From Haemonchus contortus (Eukaryota; Nematoda; Chromadorea; Rhabditida; Trichostrongylidae), in assembly GCA_000469685.2 (NCBI GenBank), contig LS997563.1, positions 47,075,250 to 47,139,249 of the forward strand: a stretch of 64,000 bases of DNA, written 5' to 3'. A program made the position numbers and the translations under genes. The notes beneath the pieces were generated by a model that worked only from the letters and a program-made list of their open reading frames with translations, was not told the origin of the DNA and did no database searches. Positions 53,744 through 64,000 of this stretch are shown one piece after another (within the stretch, counting starts at the first letter, position 1; each line of letters begins with the position of its first letter).

Positions 53744-54855
53744 GAGGGTGACACGGATATTACATACCCGAAAACGAACAGAAAGCTAATGGAAGAAACA
53801 CTTTGAAATAAGTGTTCACCACTAAATTCTTGCAAAACCAGCATACTGGAATTGACGTCTGTTGCTTTCTGTTTTCAGCCGGTCCCACAGACGACGATAG
53901 AGGGCACGCAGCAAAGGTCAACAAGTTGTTGCGGCTCTTTGAAGGCCATTTTTGAGATTATTTCAATTCTCGTTTGAGCTGACGGACGCTTTCATTTCCA
54001 TGGCTGACCACACTGAAACATCCATGGGAACTAGGCCAAAGCTCCTGAGTGGCCTCTGATCAAAGGTTATGAAGTCGGTAGACTCCTTTCACGAAGTTCC
54101 TGAACAATCTCTGATAACTTACGTTCAAGAGTTTCATCCCGAAAATATATCTGGTATGAATCGTGGGTAGTGAGCCTAGCGCTATATGACCTTCATTACG
54201 TTCAGCTTCATGAGAACCTTGTCGCTCTGATCATTAGCTCCTTTTTCACCGTGAATATCTTTTTGTAGGTGAAAAGAGACTCCCAACGACGATTTCTTCA
54301 AAAACGGCGTAGCAGCTTTGTGAGTCAATTTTTCTCTTCTCTTCAGCCTGCTCAAACGAAAATCAGTCTCTGATTGTACGAAGATCTCGTTGCGCAGACA
54401 ATTTTCCCCGACTTTGTGCAGAAAACTTCACTTGACATCCACCACTTTAGCCACTTCGTGCGCAGAATGGGCTTCACTGCTACGCAGACCTTCGCACTGC
54501 TCTCTGAAATTTCCTCCTAAGTGTACTCGTATGCCTCTCATGTTTACTACTCCGGTCTGCAGTTGTTTCCAACTCTTAATAGCGTCTTATTGTTGAATAC
54601 ACCAGCAGCATCGTTATATTGACTCGTCTGTAGATGTCAAGCGCCAAAAGTGCTCGCAAGTGCAAAGTGAGGATTGATTCACGGAATTCCTACACTCTCA
54701 GTATTTGCAGAATCTGCCAGAGGTCCAGTATCACTAAGAAGGGAACAATGCAATCTACCTTGTGAAATGGACGAGGCCGAACGATTTGTTTTAAATTCAA
54801 AAAAAATCGGTATGAGTGGGAGAGCCAGCTGTCATCATAATTTTGGCACACCCTG
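53744..54855 (-). mobile_element. Mariner-type element, family B copy 3 (dead)
   Basis: The right end is the family B terminus (complement of CAGGGTGTGCCAAAATTATG, TA-flanked); the left end is eroded (GAGGGTGACAC). The interior is collinear with copies 1 and 2. It is the shortest (1112 bases) and most decayed copy. Confidence 0.8.
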
Positions 54856-55130
54856 TACACGAAAAGGAGGTAAAGCAACGATCCGACTGGTATAGTATAC
54901 GCCAATGCGGGCATCACATCACAGAGTCATTCGAATCGGTTAGGAAAATAATCACTGTAAACAGTATCAACAGGTTCATGACATGTTCACCCCTGTTAAC
55001 ATGCGCAGACCTGACATTTCACAATTTTTATTGCGCCTACGCGACTTTCTGCGTACAGACCCACAAACCGACATACAAACAGAGACACAAAGTTAGCTTT
55101 TTATATGTAGATATATATTGTGGCAATAAT

Positions 55131-55515
55131 TACCCTTCACTGCCCTACTTTGTCGAGAATAGGCTGGATTTCTATCGAATTTTTTTCCAAGAATATGAAA
55201 CCAATTAGAAACTTGCCTAGTGAGCTAATTTGGCCCGTAGAACACGGATATCGCACCGGTTAGTCATGAAAATGCCTGGCGCCCGCTATGCTTTTTCTGT
55301 GTGACATTCCCATGGGGCGTCGCTAGAATGCGCGCGAAAACCGATGGAGCTCCTTGGCGCCAAAATCAAACGCATCTTTATGACGAATGGATGCGATATT
55401 CCTGTTCTACGGGTCAAGTTACCCCTCTAGGCAAGTTTTTAGTCGGTTTCATTTTCTTGAAAAAAATTCGATAGAAATCCAGCCAATTCTCGACAAAGTG
55501 GGGCAGTAAAGGGTA
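55131..55515. mobile_element. Long fold-back MITE, about 124-bp inverted arms
   Basis: The arms 55131-55256 and 55392-55515 are inverted copies with modest divergence (TACCCTTCACTGCCC at the outer end), leaving a loop of about 135 bases. AAT flanks both ends. No coding capacity. Confidence 0.85.
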
Positions 55516-56249
55516 AATAGTGTCTATATTGTATACATAGCTCGCTGTGGTGAGTATTAGTCCGACGGGGTGTCAAGATGGGAATACTGGTTTTAGGTGA
55601 TTGAAAACGTTACCAACTAGGAGGGGGGGGGGGGCAAGGGAGCAGGAATTGATAACAAGCGAGAGAGGCTGGCATGCAGCAATAAAAGATGCATGCTGCT
55701 CCCCGTGAGCAGAGGAACCTTGGCTCTTGGAGGGTGACGTGTGATACGTGATCGTGAACACCCGGCGACAGTGAACGATAACCAATGATGATGACTGAGT
55801 CATGAGAGGTTACGTTACTTAACCCGTACGCCACTCCTGTTGACAGAGCAGCTTCGGCATTTGAACACTTGATGAGAGATGGGCCGGTATCGATTTGTAC
55901 AAGGCCTGGTAGCAACCAGTAAGGGTTTATAAGAAGCTGTAGGAGGAGAGAACTTTTAGTTGAATGCGTCTTCAAATTCAATTACTGGAAAAATGAAACT
56001 TTTAGGATTGGTTGCGGGAATTGCGATGGGACCGTAGATGGTTGGGGTCAAGGAGTGATTAAAACTTTTATGGCCTGATAATTGCCACTAAGGCAGTTCA
56101 TCTTTCCGTATGGCAGCGAAGTATTATTACCTTGGGGTGTGGTATAGGATGTGACTGGATCGCAGAAGCGGAAGCGGAAAAAGATAGAAGTTAATAAGGG
56201 ATCGTACATTTTCCGAAATACTTTGAGATTTTTAATTTCTATGCCATAA
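55516..56249. other. No gene recognised; 13-base G tract at 55621
   Basis: The sequence beyond the fold-back carries a G homopolymer and no recognisable feature. Confidence 0.5.
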
Positions 56250-56513
56250 CCCTCTTACATTTGATCACGGGATCGAACCCCAGATTGATATGCGTCTAGG
56301 TCAACCAAGCCCTCCCCCCCCGCCATGGTCGGTTAATTGGTACCAGACTCGTGTGAGAGGTTAAAAGCAGCGAAAGCAGTGACTTGAACATTGGCTAGAA
56401 ACCGCACGTAACTGTGCAGGCCACATACGCATTCAATACGCCATTAATCCTGAAAGGGAGTCGAATGCGTGGGTGCATACCTCAGACGGATTTAATTACC
56501 TAAGACTTTATCC
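56250..56513 (+). mobile_element. tRNA-derived SINE copy 2, 5'-truncated
   Basis: Aligns with SINE copy 1 from the B box onward (GGGATCGAACCCC at 56269), including GGTACCAGACTCGT and CCTCAGACGG. The A box region is missing. Confidence 0.75.
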
Positions 56514-56865
56514 TTTACCGGTCGCATCGCCCGGCTAACGCCGGGCTTCCCTCCTTTGACGGAGTCGTAGTAATCGACTAATTCTCCACTTCTTCTTTGA
56601 GACAAATGATATCCTCCTGTACACGACACATTGCACAAGACTAACAGGGCATTGCAACAGGTATTCGGTGTAGTCGTTCCTTATGCCTTCAATTGGAAGT
56701 CTCGATCATTTGCTTCCTTTCCTGTAAATAAATAATCAAAAAAGATTGAACTATTGAACAACCAAAGCCTTGGGCGGTACCCCCAAATGTTTCTAGTGAT
56801 GATAACACTGTTATAGGATGTTGCCATTGGCCCTCTTTCTTTACGGAATTATCATTTGTTTAGAA

Positions 56866-57297
56866 TTCAAGATTACTGGCGGTCGATAAGTTTTGGGGCA
56901 AATGTTATCGCACAGAGGAGATCTTCCATTGAGTCACAAACCTTGCTGGGTAACAGTCGTGATCAAATAGCAAGAAATGAACAAAACTTCCATTTGCTCA
57001 TCGTAGTGCCGATGGTGGGTCCCTATCACTGCGACCACTCTTTTTTTTCACCCCTTTCTACCATCCCATTTTATCGAATGAAACATACTGAACAGTCAAT
57101 GCTACATCGTAAATACCGAAGGATTGGGATTTGAATCGGTAGGTAGCCCTTGCTCTCTTGGGTCCCTTATTTCCTCTTATCAGTTGTCATCGCCGAGTAC
57201 CTACGATCCCATTAGATTTTACATCAGTTATTGGAATCCGTGAATCCACTGTTAATACGAAAAGCTGTACCTCACCGAATTCGAAGTCCCTCGGTCC
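56866..57297 (+). repeat. Interspersed repeat X, copy 1
   Basis: Aligns in inverted orientation with 62496-62938 over about 430 bases (shared ATCGAATGAAACATACTGAA and GAGTCACA.ACCTTG). It abuts the 144-bp tandem repeat. Confidence 0.75.
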
Positions 57298-57309
57298 GAT
57301 GGAATAGGA

Positions 57310-57597
57310 GTTATGAATTTCCAGCCAAATATTATTTCGCACAGACCCTGCCCTCTGTGGGCAAAGTCCAGTTCTGCTACACACCGGAAGTGTTCCCACT
57401 CTGTCGCCTACAGTCCTACCAAACTTCAATGCTCTAGGTCCGAAGGAACAGGAGTTGTGAATTTCCAGCCAAATATTATTTCGCACAGACCCTGCCCTCT
57501 GTGGGCAAAGTCCAGTTCTGCTACACACCGGAAGTGTTCCCACTCTGTCGCCTACAGTCCTACCAAACTTCAATGCTCTAGGTCCGAAGGAACAGGA
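57310..57597 (-). repeat. Tandem repeat, two near-identical 144-bp units plus flanks
   Basis: Units 57310-57453 and 57454-57597 differ at about one position; a third start lies at 57598. Each unit carries the complement of TTTGCCCACAGAGGGCAGGG, a variant of the GGGCGG palindrome. An AC-rich microsatellite follows to 57662. The long open minus frame (57678-57187) exists because 144 is divisible by 3. Confidence 0.9.
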
Positions 57598-57662
57598 GTT
57601 ATGAAGTTCCGAACAAACACACACACCGACACACACACATACACACACACGAACACACCGAC

Positions 57663-58130
57663 AAAGCAACAGAGACACTTAGCGAATCATATGAAGTAGG
57701 ATTCTTAGGTAGGAAAAACTTCCACTTCCAGAACGTTGCAGAAGAAAACTGAAGTATTTCAAGAATTTGGACAGATACGTTCCAAAACCTCATGGAACCC
57801 TGTCGATGGTTGGTATATGACTTAGCTTCAGAACCGTACTGGGAGCTTAATGCACATTGACTCAGCTTGAGCAAGTGATGCAACTTTGCCGGCCACCTGT
57901 GATTGCAAAAGGTTTCAGTTCTCTGCGTCGACAAACTCTATTGGCCGTGTGCCTCATAGTCGGACCCCAGTGATAACCTTGATGCTGTTCGTGTGCACAT
58001 TTCTGGTATGAAAAAGTATCCAGCATAGAATGACCTACCTGCAATATAAGAAACAGGATTGTCTCAACAGTTCGTGCCTATTCCAAACTTTTTTTTGGTT
58101 TAAGATTTAAAAAAAGCGATATCAATAATC
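57663..58130. other. No gene recognised (0.47 kb)
   Basis: Nothing recognised. Confidence 0.5.
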
Positions 58131-58134
58131 CACC

Positions 58135-58800
58135 ATGTATGCAAAATTAAAATCACTATATTGCTGCTAGGCGAGGAGTGGGCGCCTCATCTCCAGAGAT
58201 GCTGCGGACAAGATAGTGAGGTCATTTTTATCATTTTGTGGCGGATCCTATTTTTTTGCCCATAAGAAGGCTGCTGAGGGGCAAGAACAGGTGATAGCCG
58301 AAGGGCGCCAAGTCGGTAGCCTCAAGAAGCCGTGTCGGGGCAGGGTAGGTGTGGTAGGATTTCCATGGCTCAGGATCTCGATCTGCGTCGTCATAGCTAC
58401 ATGTGTTTTGCATTGTCATGGAGCAGATCTGTGTCGAATTCCGGAAATGTTCTCTGAAGCTTTTCCGCCAAAGTTTGTAGCTGACCACAGTAGACCTCGC
58501 TTGTAACCGTGGCTTCCGCAAACGCCCCACTAGACGCACAGCATGATCTTCTTATTACAAGGAATCGATCTCGCAGCCCATTCAGCCCTTTTTGACGAAT
58601 GCAGCCAACGATGCCTAGGCCTACAGTTCACGTAGAGGCCCACTTCTATTCTGTAATAGGGTTGTCCAACCACTCCGTTCCTCGATAGCGGGAGAGCAGC
58701 TGCAGACAGTACTCCACACGCGTTCTCTTCTGAAAACTTAAGAACTGGTCAACTCATGAGGGATTCAAAAGCGATCTTCAAAAATTTTCCTAGAGAGCGA
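58135..58800 (-). pseudogene. Mariner transposase relic, family I
   Basis: The minus strand in shifting frames reads LSRYRGTEWLDNLIT (before the first Asp, near 58680), KIMLCVWWD-like (near 58545), QLQTLAEKLQRTFPEFDTDL with LLHDNAK (second Asp block, near 58470-58410), and ATDLAPFGYHLFLPLSSLL with MGKK (third Asp block, near 58310-58250, the usual D replaced by G). Stops are frequent. Terminal repeats were not identified. Confidence 0.75.
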
Positions 58801-58856
58801 AGACCTCTGTCCATGTAACCTTTGTAGCGGCCGAGTTTGATTGAGAGAGAACGGTT

Positions 58857-58911
58857 CTTTCCGTTATGATTCGCTTCGATCTCTCGAATCGAAGCGAATC
58901 ATTACGGAAAG
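58857..58911. repeat. Short near-perfect hairpin, 24-bp arms, 7-nt loop
   Basis: CTTTCCGTTATGATTCGC... at 58857-58880 pairs with 58888-58911 with one mismatch; three or four more pairs extend outward with a bulge. Confidence 0.9.
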
Positions 58912-61900
58912 ACCCGGAAAAGAACCGATCGTACGATATCGCATGCCGTTTCAACTTCAAGGCAGATGGCTTTCCTGGGCGGGATTCTCCTCCAGTTCTT
59001 AATCACCTGAACGAAGCCGATCGTACGATTTCGCCACGGTGCGACAGGAGACAGCACCAGTACCTACCGCAAAGAAAATATTCTGGGTTGCTTCGACCGT
59101 ATTGTGGTCCAACTCGAACAGGCACAGCATAGCGTGACAAAGGTGAAGTTTTCATCTACCATTATTTAGAGGATGTCAGCAGTCTAAGCAGAAGCAATCA
59201 GTATCTCAGCAAGATTTTGCAATGTGGATTACAATGCCCCAATGACCGGAGCACATGAACAATATAGAGAATTTTCTCACAAGATTCGAGGAATTGGCGC
59301 TAACTTTTGAGACAACCCGGTATAATCAGGAAAAAACAATGCTTTTTCGAAAGTAGTTCGGAGAAAATTATTCTCCGGTTCTTGTAGCTTATCAGTCACG
59401 TTGTTGGCAAAAGTTGAATTAGAACCCTTTACCAATTACACCATAACGATCGTATCATCATTCCATCAGGGGAACATACCTTTCATTATTTCGTCCAGTT
59501 ATAACAGTGGTAGCTTTCAGAACTTGGTTCCCTTTTTCTTGGTCTTTCTTGGTTCTTCTACAGAGCCGTTCTATCAAAACAGCCTGTACGAGAGAACGGT
59601 ATAAGGCATTTTCGAAGCTAACAAGCTGTAAGGGAGAGACGATTGCCGTGGAGCTCATCAATATGTACTTACAATTAGTCATTGCTAGTGCTTGCCTCTA
59701 GAAAGCTAAATAAGGTGGGCACACAAGTATCACTGGATACAAGTTCAAACAGGTTACCTTTACTTCTGGCTTTCCCCTATGAGCCTTACGCTATGATCAT
59801 TCAAGCTATACTATCCTCGATTGATGATGCAGCACGACCCGTTCTAAGGCTTCCAGTGATACCGGTTCCCGCGTGAAGTAATTCTTCATATCCTTGACAT
59901 AGTCGTTCGTAGACAACGGTCATGACTTGCGGGTTTGTTGGGCCTCAATCGCTCTTTGCTCAACACGCCAACAAATCTCTACTAGTTACTGATAATTTAG
60001 TGAATCTTCTGTTTTCTCATCATATTGCACTTTTTTAGAATCGCCATTAATTGTGGAACATTTTCTGGAGCATTTTACCAATTAGATCAATTTAATACAC
60101 CGAACCAGAGACGAGCAGAGGCTCATTTTTCTTTTCAGCAACCCCGTGTGTAGTAGGATAACACATATACACATATTCGTACACACATACACTCACATTC
60201 TACTAGTGTAGCAAGATATTTCTCTTTAGTGATGTCATAGAGCTTAAAGTTGCTTGATGAAGTACATGAATTTCTTATACTTCTTTCACAAAAATATAGT
60301 TTTCGAACTTCGGATAATTGCGCGCTTCGTATCCCGTCAACGAAACGAAACAAAGGGAACACAATTCTTTTGCTTTCGTGAGCCTCCTCCAACGATGACA
60401 GATCTGATGTAGCAAATTCGAGCAAAAAGGGCTAGTTGCATATCCATGAATTTTCTGCAACATAAAGTTTACGTCGTTGTTTTTCGGGTCTGCTAAAATT
60501 TTATAACAGCAAAGAATAAACTATTTATTCTTGGATGTATGGGTTATCCATGAGGCCCGAAAATATAAAAACATGGGTTTGTTAAAATGAACTCATGTCT
60601 CCTCGTTGATATGATACAGAGAGAACCGTTCGCACTACCTACACTCATAACTAATCCCTCCATTTAAAGCTATTGCTTATTTTTGTTCATATTTATGATT
60701 CGAAGCATCACTTCTCAGTTCCTACGACTTTGTCATAAACTTTCTCGTACCCACGAAGGACCTGCTTTTCTAAATAGTTGTGATACACATCTCGTTGACA
60801 TAATCTGATAGCTTCTTTGAATTAGAAGAGGAGCGCCATCCAAGAGTTCATTGTGGAAATGTCTTCTGATGAATCACGCACCCCATCCTTGCATCACAAA
60901 GAGAGTGGTGAATGTAGAATATTACGTATTTCAGGAATTTGGTGGATAAATTCGTAAATAGGCTTATTTTTCATCTTCTCCTCGCCATTTGTTAGGGTTC
61001 AATTAAACTCCTGATTCTAAACATATTGGTTGAATCAGTTACCACATCGAGCTAAAAATTGTTCTCTTTGAGTTCCCTACAGCCATGAGCCCCATGAGCC
61101 TACACCTATAACCACTGCACAACTTTCATACTGAGATTACAATTTGGATGCTATTTGCCTTTTGAATTCTTCATGGTCAAAGCAAATGGTCATACCTTTT
61201 TTGACAAGAAAGCAATAAGAGCATTAAGAGGTGCTCTGATGCAATTGTCAGCGTTGAGGTTTTCTCCTTCCCAGGAAATATGAAGGCAAAAGGAAGATAT
61301 GTAAGCTGGGAGAGCCGTAGCTGGACATAAGTAACGTTTTCTGACAATGAGACCGTGTCATAACCCTGAATGGTCCATAGATTATGAATTAGTTGTGATA
61401 AGGGTAAAAACAGATGATGCCAAAAAGTTGACCCAGGGCTTAACACAAATAGGAAATTCCGAGTAAGGATCAGTGTTTCGTTAGCGCTTCAGCTTTGCCG
61501 ACTATGACCAAGCTGATAGAAAACGGAGTTTTAAGCTGTATTCTTCAATGGCCAATTCTTCAAAGCAATGTCATACTAGTGGACTTCTTCCAAATGGCAA
61601 GTTTTCTTCCACTTAGATAGTATTCCTCACGTCGTTCAAGATCTCATAAATACTGGCTGCACTTTCTGAGCCGGCTCCTTAAAGCACCAGGAAGCTTAGC
61701 CGAAAACATGAAGCTCGCCTGTGAAAAGAGGCCCAAACTAGCTCCAGACTGACACTTATCAAGACGTCTGGATCTGGTTTTGAGGACTAACGCAAGTGCC
61801 TTTTCAGCGTTAAATGTCTCATTACGTTTACTCTCAATCGGTTAGAGCCCTACATACGTTTCAGACAAACTAACCATGTTCATCAGTAGGAAGGCAACGA

Positions 61901-62279
61901 CTTATAGAGACTTCTACCATTTGCTGAACTCATGTCTCGTTTGGGTTATCATATCTCAAGAACCGGTTTGAGTAATTTTAAGAAACTCAGTATCACATTT
62001 CTATGATAGATCTTTCAACTCGACATCTCGTTCACACATCCTTGAACTTCTTCAACGAAAGAAGCTATTTTCCACTCTTCTTTTCTCAATTACCATCACC
62101 TCAAAAGAACGTTGTTGATAGCACATCGTGTTGCTACTCTTTATCCACAGAACGATTTACAAGATTTCCATTCAAAATTCAAGTAAAGAAACTTACTTGA
62201 GAAAGACGGCTTCGAGACTTTTTGTTACATATCATCTCTGAAAATTGGCTCGACTTATATACGTTCATATTATCCTAGT
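58912..62279. other. No firm gene (3.4 kb); weak exon candidates
   Basis: At 59383-59460 a + frame after TTCTTGTAG reads LEPFTNYTITIVSSF, resembling a fibronectin type III strand pair. At 59751 another frame after a CAAACAG acceptor reads FPYEPYAMIIQA, also fibronectin-like. At 60041 a frame after CTTTTTTAG is open for about 37 codons. They are not linked with confidence. Confidence 0.35.
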
Positions 62280-62938
62280 ATTTGTGTGTCGGTGTGTGTG
62301 TCCGACCAGAAAATCATAACTCCAGTCCCCGTGGACCCAGAGCGTCCAAACTTGGTAGGATTACAGGAGGCATGATGGGAACACTTATGACAGGCAGCTG
62401 GGCCAGGATCCCCCTACAAGGGGCGAAACGTGCGCGATAGAATATCCTAATTGCAAATTCATAACTCTTGTTTACGTGAACCAAAAAAGTTCAGGCCTGG
62501 TAGGATTACAGATTTTCGTATTCAAAGAGGAACCTCGGCATTTTAGAGAGTGATGTAGAATGCGACGGCATCTTAGGTACTCGGTGACAGGAACCGACAA
62601 TAACTGACCGATAAGGGAAGATAAGGGAATAAGAGAAGTCATATACCGATCAGAATCCCAACGTCTTCGGTATTTACAATGTAGCTCTGACCGTTCAGTA
62701 TGTTTCATTCGATAAGACGAGATACCAGAGTAGGAGAACAAAAGTGAGTGGTGAGTGCAGTGATAGGGCCTCACCGGAGGAACTACGATAAGTAGAAGGA
62801 AACTCTGGTTATTTCTCGCTAATAGATTACGACCGCTACCCAACAAGGTCTGTGACTCAATGAAGGATTTTCTTTGTATCTATATTATTATTTAAGTCAT
62901 TTGCGACAGAACTTAAAAGACGGCCAGTAGTCCAGAAT
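62280..62938 (-). repeat. Interspersed repeat X copy 2 with attached palindrome-repeat unit
   Basis: 62496-62938 is the inverted partner of 56866-57297. 62280-62460 carries a GT-rich start and one unit of the tandem family (ATAACTCC...GGACCCAGAG, CTTGGTAGGA, CCCCCTACAAGGGGCG). The order repeat X, then unit, then GT tract is the same in both copies. Confidence 0.75.
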
Positions 62939-63318
62939 TCTCAACTAATATCTTCGTAAAGAATAAGGTTCATCGATAACGACATATGATAATGGTGTCA
63001 CATTCGCATTTGCAACATTTGCAAGCAGTCCGCCCGAGGCTTCGGTTGTCTAAGAGTTGAATTTTCGGTGGGCATTTATGGCAAAAGAGAGCGAAAGGTC
63101 GATACTTCCAATCAAAATATCGACTTTCAGTGAATATCATTTGCATTGCCCTAATAGCCCTTTGTCAAACTTGTCGTACAGGAAAATATTACTTGTTCCA
63201 AAGAAGGAGTGAAGAGCCAGCAGTCACTAGAACTTTGCCAAAGAAGGAGGGAAGCCCGGCGTTAGCCAGGCGAACCGACTGGTATTATATAATATTGTAT
63301 CCTACTTACTATAAAGCG

Positions 63319-64000
63319 CTTAGTCTGTCTGGCCGTCTGTCTGTCTGTCCGTCTGTCTGTCTGTATGTCTGTCACTAAATTCCTTACCTCCTTTAGATCT
63401 GCCTGGAGAGACCGGTTCAAGTGTGGGATGGGTGGGCCAGGTCTCGAGAAGTATAAAACACACATCAGCTTGGCGGAGCCCCGCCCACAGTGGGCGTGGC
63501 GTGCCTCGAAATGAGCCCTACCAAGGACCATGATTTCAAATTCAGCCACAAGACGGCCTCAAAATTGGGGTTTAAAGGTGGCTTGAGGTGTGCATTGGCA
63601 AGTTAGATCGGACTGGGGAGACCCACCCCCGATGGGCGGGGCGTTCTCCAAAAATGCAATGCTTTATGAAATTATTTATAACTCGGTTTGGAGAAAGCCA
63701 ACAGAGCAGGAAAAGTTGATGTGGGAGGAGCATTGTCGGAGGTGTCTCCAGCATAAATGACGTCAGCGGAGGCCCGCCCATAATGGGCGGAGCGTGCCTC
63801 GAAGCTCACATGCCTTCTTACATTTATACACGAAAATCAATAATTCCGGTTCCCATGGACGTAGAGAGTTCAAATTTGGTAGGAGTACAGGGGTCATGGA
63901 GGCAAAACTCATGGTGGGTGGCAGAACAAGACTCCGCCTACAAGGGGCGGGGTTTGTGCGAAAACTCATAACTCCTGTCCCCATAGACCTAGAGAGTTCC
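63319..64000. repeat. (CTGT)n plus GGGCGG-palindrome tandem array, runs off the end
   Basis: A CTGT/CCGT run at 63325-63372 leads into units with palindromes at about 63481, 63621, 63773 and 63932 (CCGCCCACAGTGGGCG, CCGCCCATAATGGGCGG, CCGCCTACAAGGGGCGG). Spacing is about 140-160 bases, and the last unit restarts at 63968 after 128 bases. Confidence 0.8.

Noticed and set aside
57187..57699. Long minus-strand frame with duplicated 48-residue block
   Set aside because: The block repeats because the DNA unit is 144 bases, divisible by three; the sequence belongs to a non-coding tandem family also found elsewhere.
62472..62846. Minus-strand frame similar at the protein level to a + frame at 56856-57134
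   Set aside because: The similarity follows from the shared DNA repeat X; different frames and stops elsewhere give no sign of coding selection.

Overview
This window looks like nuclear DNA from a parasitic nematode, most likely a strongylid such as a hookworm (Ancylostoma-like). The reasons are short exons with nematode splice signals (TTTTCAG acceptors, GTAAGT-type donors), a nematode-type seven-transmembrane chemoreceptor, and LINE/RTE and mariner families of the kinds common in hookworm assemblies. The species call is inference. There are no bacterial or viral gene arrays, no operon-like arrangement and no CRISPR.

Only one gene is well supported. It is a 7TM chemoreceptor (Srsx-like) on the + strand from 24287 to 38831. 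It has seven exons whose splice phases all fit and together give 350 residues. It follows a probable spliced-leader acceptor. Its 13.5 kb of intron is packed with mobile-element debris.

Region by region: 1-6.8 kb holds three mariner-type elements separated by (TA)n tracts. One, at 4.2-5.5 kb, is nearly intact apart from two frameshifts. 6.8-7.7 kb is a GC-rich tandem repeat carrying GGGCGG palindromes. 8.8-12.2 kb holds two internally deleted mariners and a 0.67 kb TTAA-flanked MITE. 13.2-15.7 kb holds two LINE copies meeting tail to tail. 17.3-20.2 kb is a mariner broken by a nested Tc1 element. 20.5-23.7 kb holds two more mariners. 24.3-38.8 kb is the receptor gene, with RTE relics, MITEs, fold-backs and two copies of one mariner family in its introns. 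40-46 kb holds a deleted mariner, an orphan minus-strand exon candidate and a 3'-truncated RTE. 46.6-57.6 kb holds two tRNA-derived SINEs (one with a clean 13-bp target duplication), a second MITE copy, a third mariner-B copy, a long fold-back element and a 144-bp tandem duplication. 58-64 kb holds another mariner relic, a short near-perfect hairpin and a return of the GGGCGG repeat, which runs off the end.

The main theme is a graveyard of TA-targeting transposons: at least nine distinguishable mariner-type lineages plus one Tc1, nearly all dead, together with non-autonomous elements. I found no convincing new multi-gene system. The most unusual items are the palindrome-bearing tandem repeat, the association of (TA)n tracts with mariner ends, and the nested or inverted rearrangements. 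Coordinates and splice sites were read by eye.
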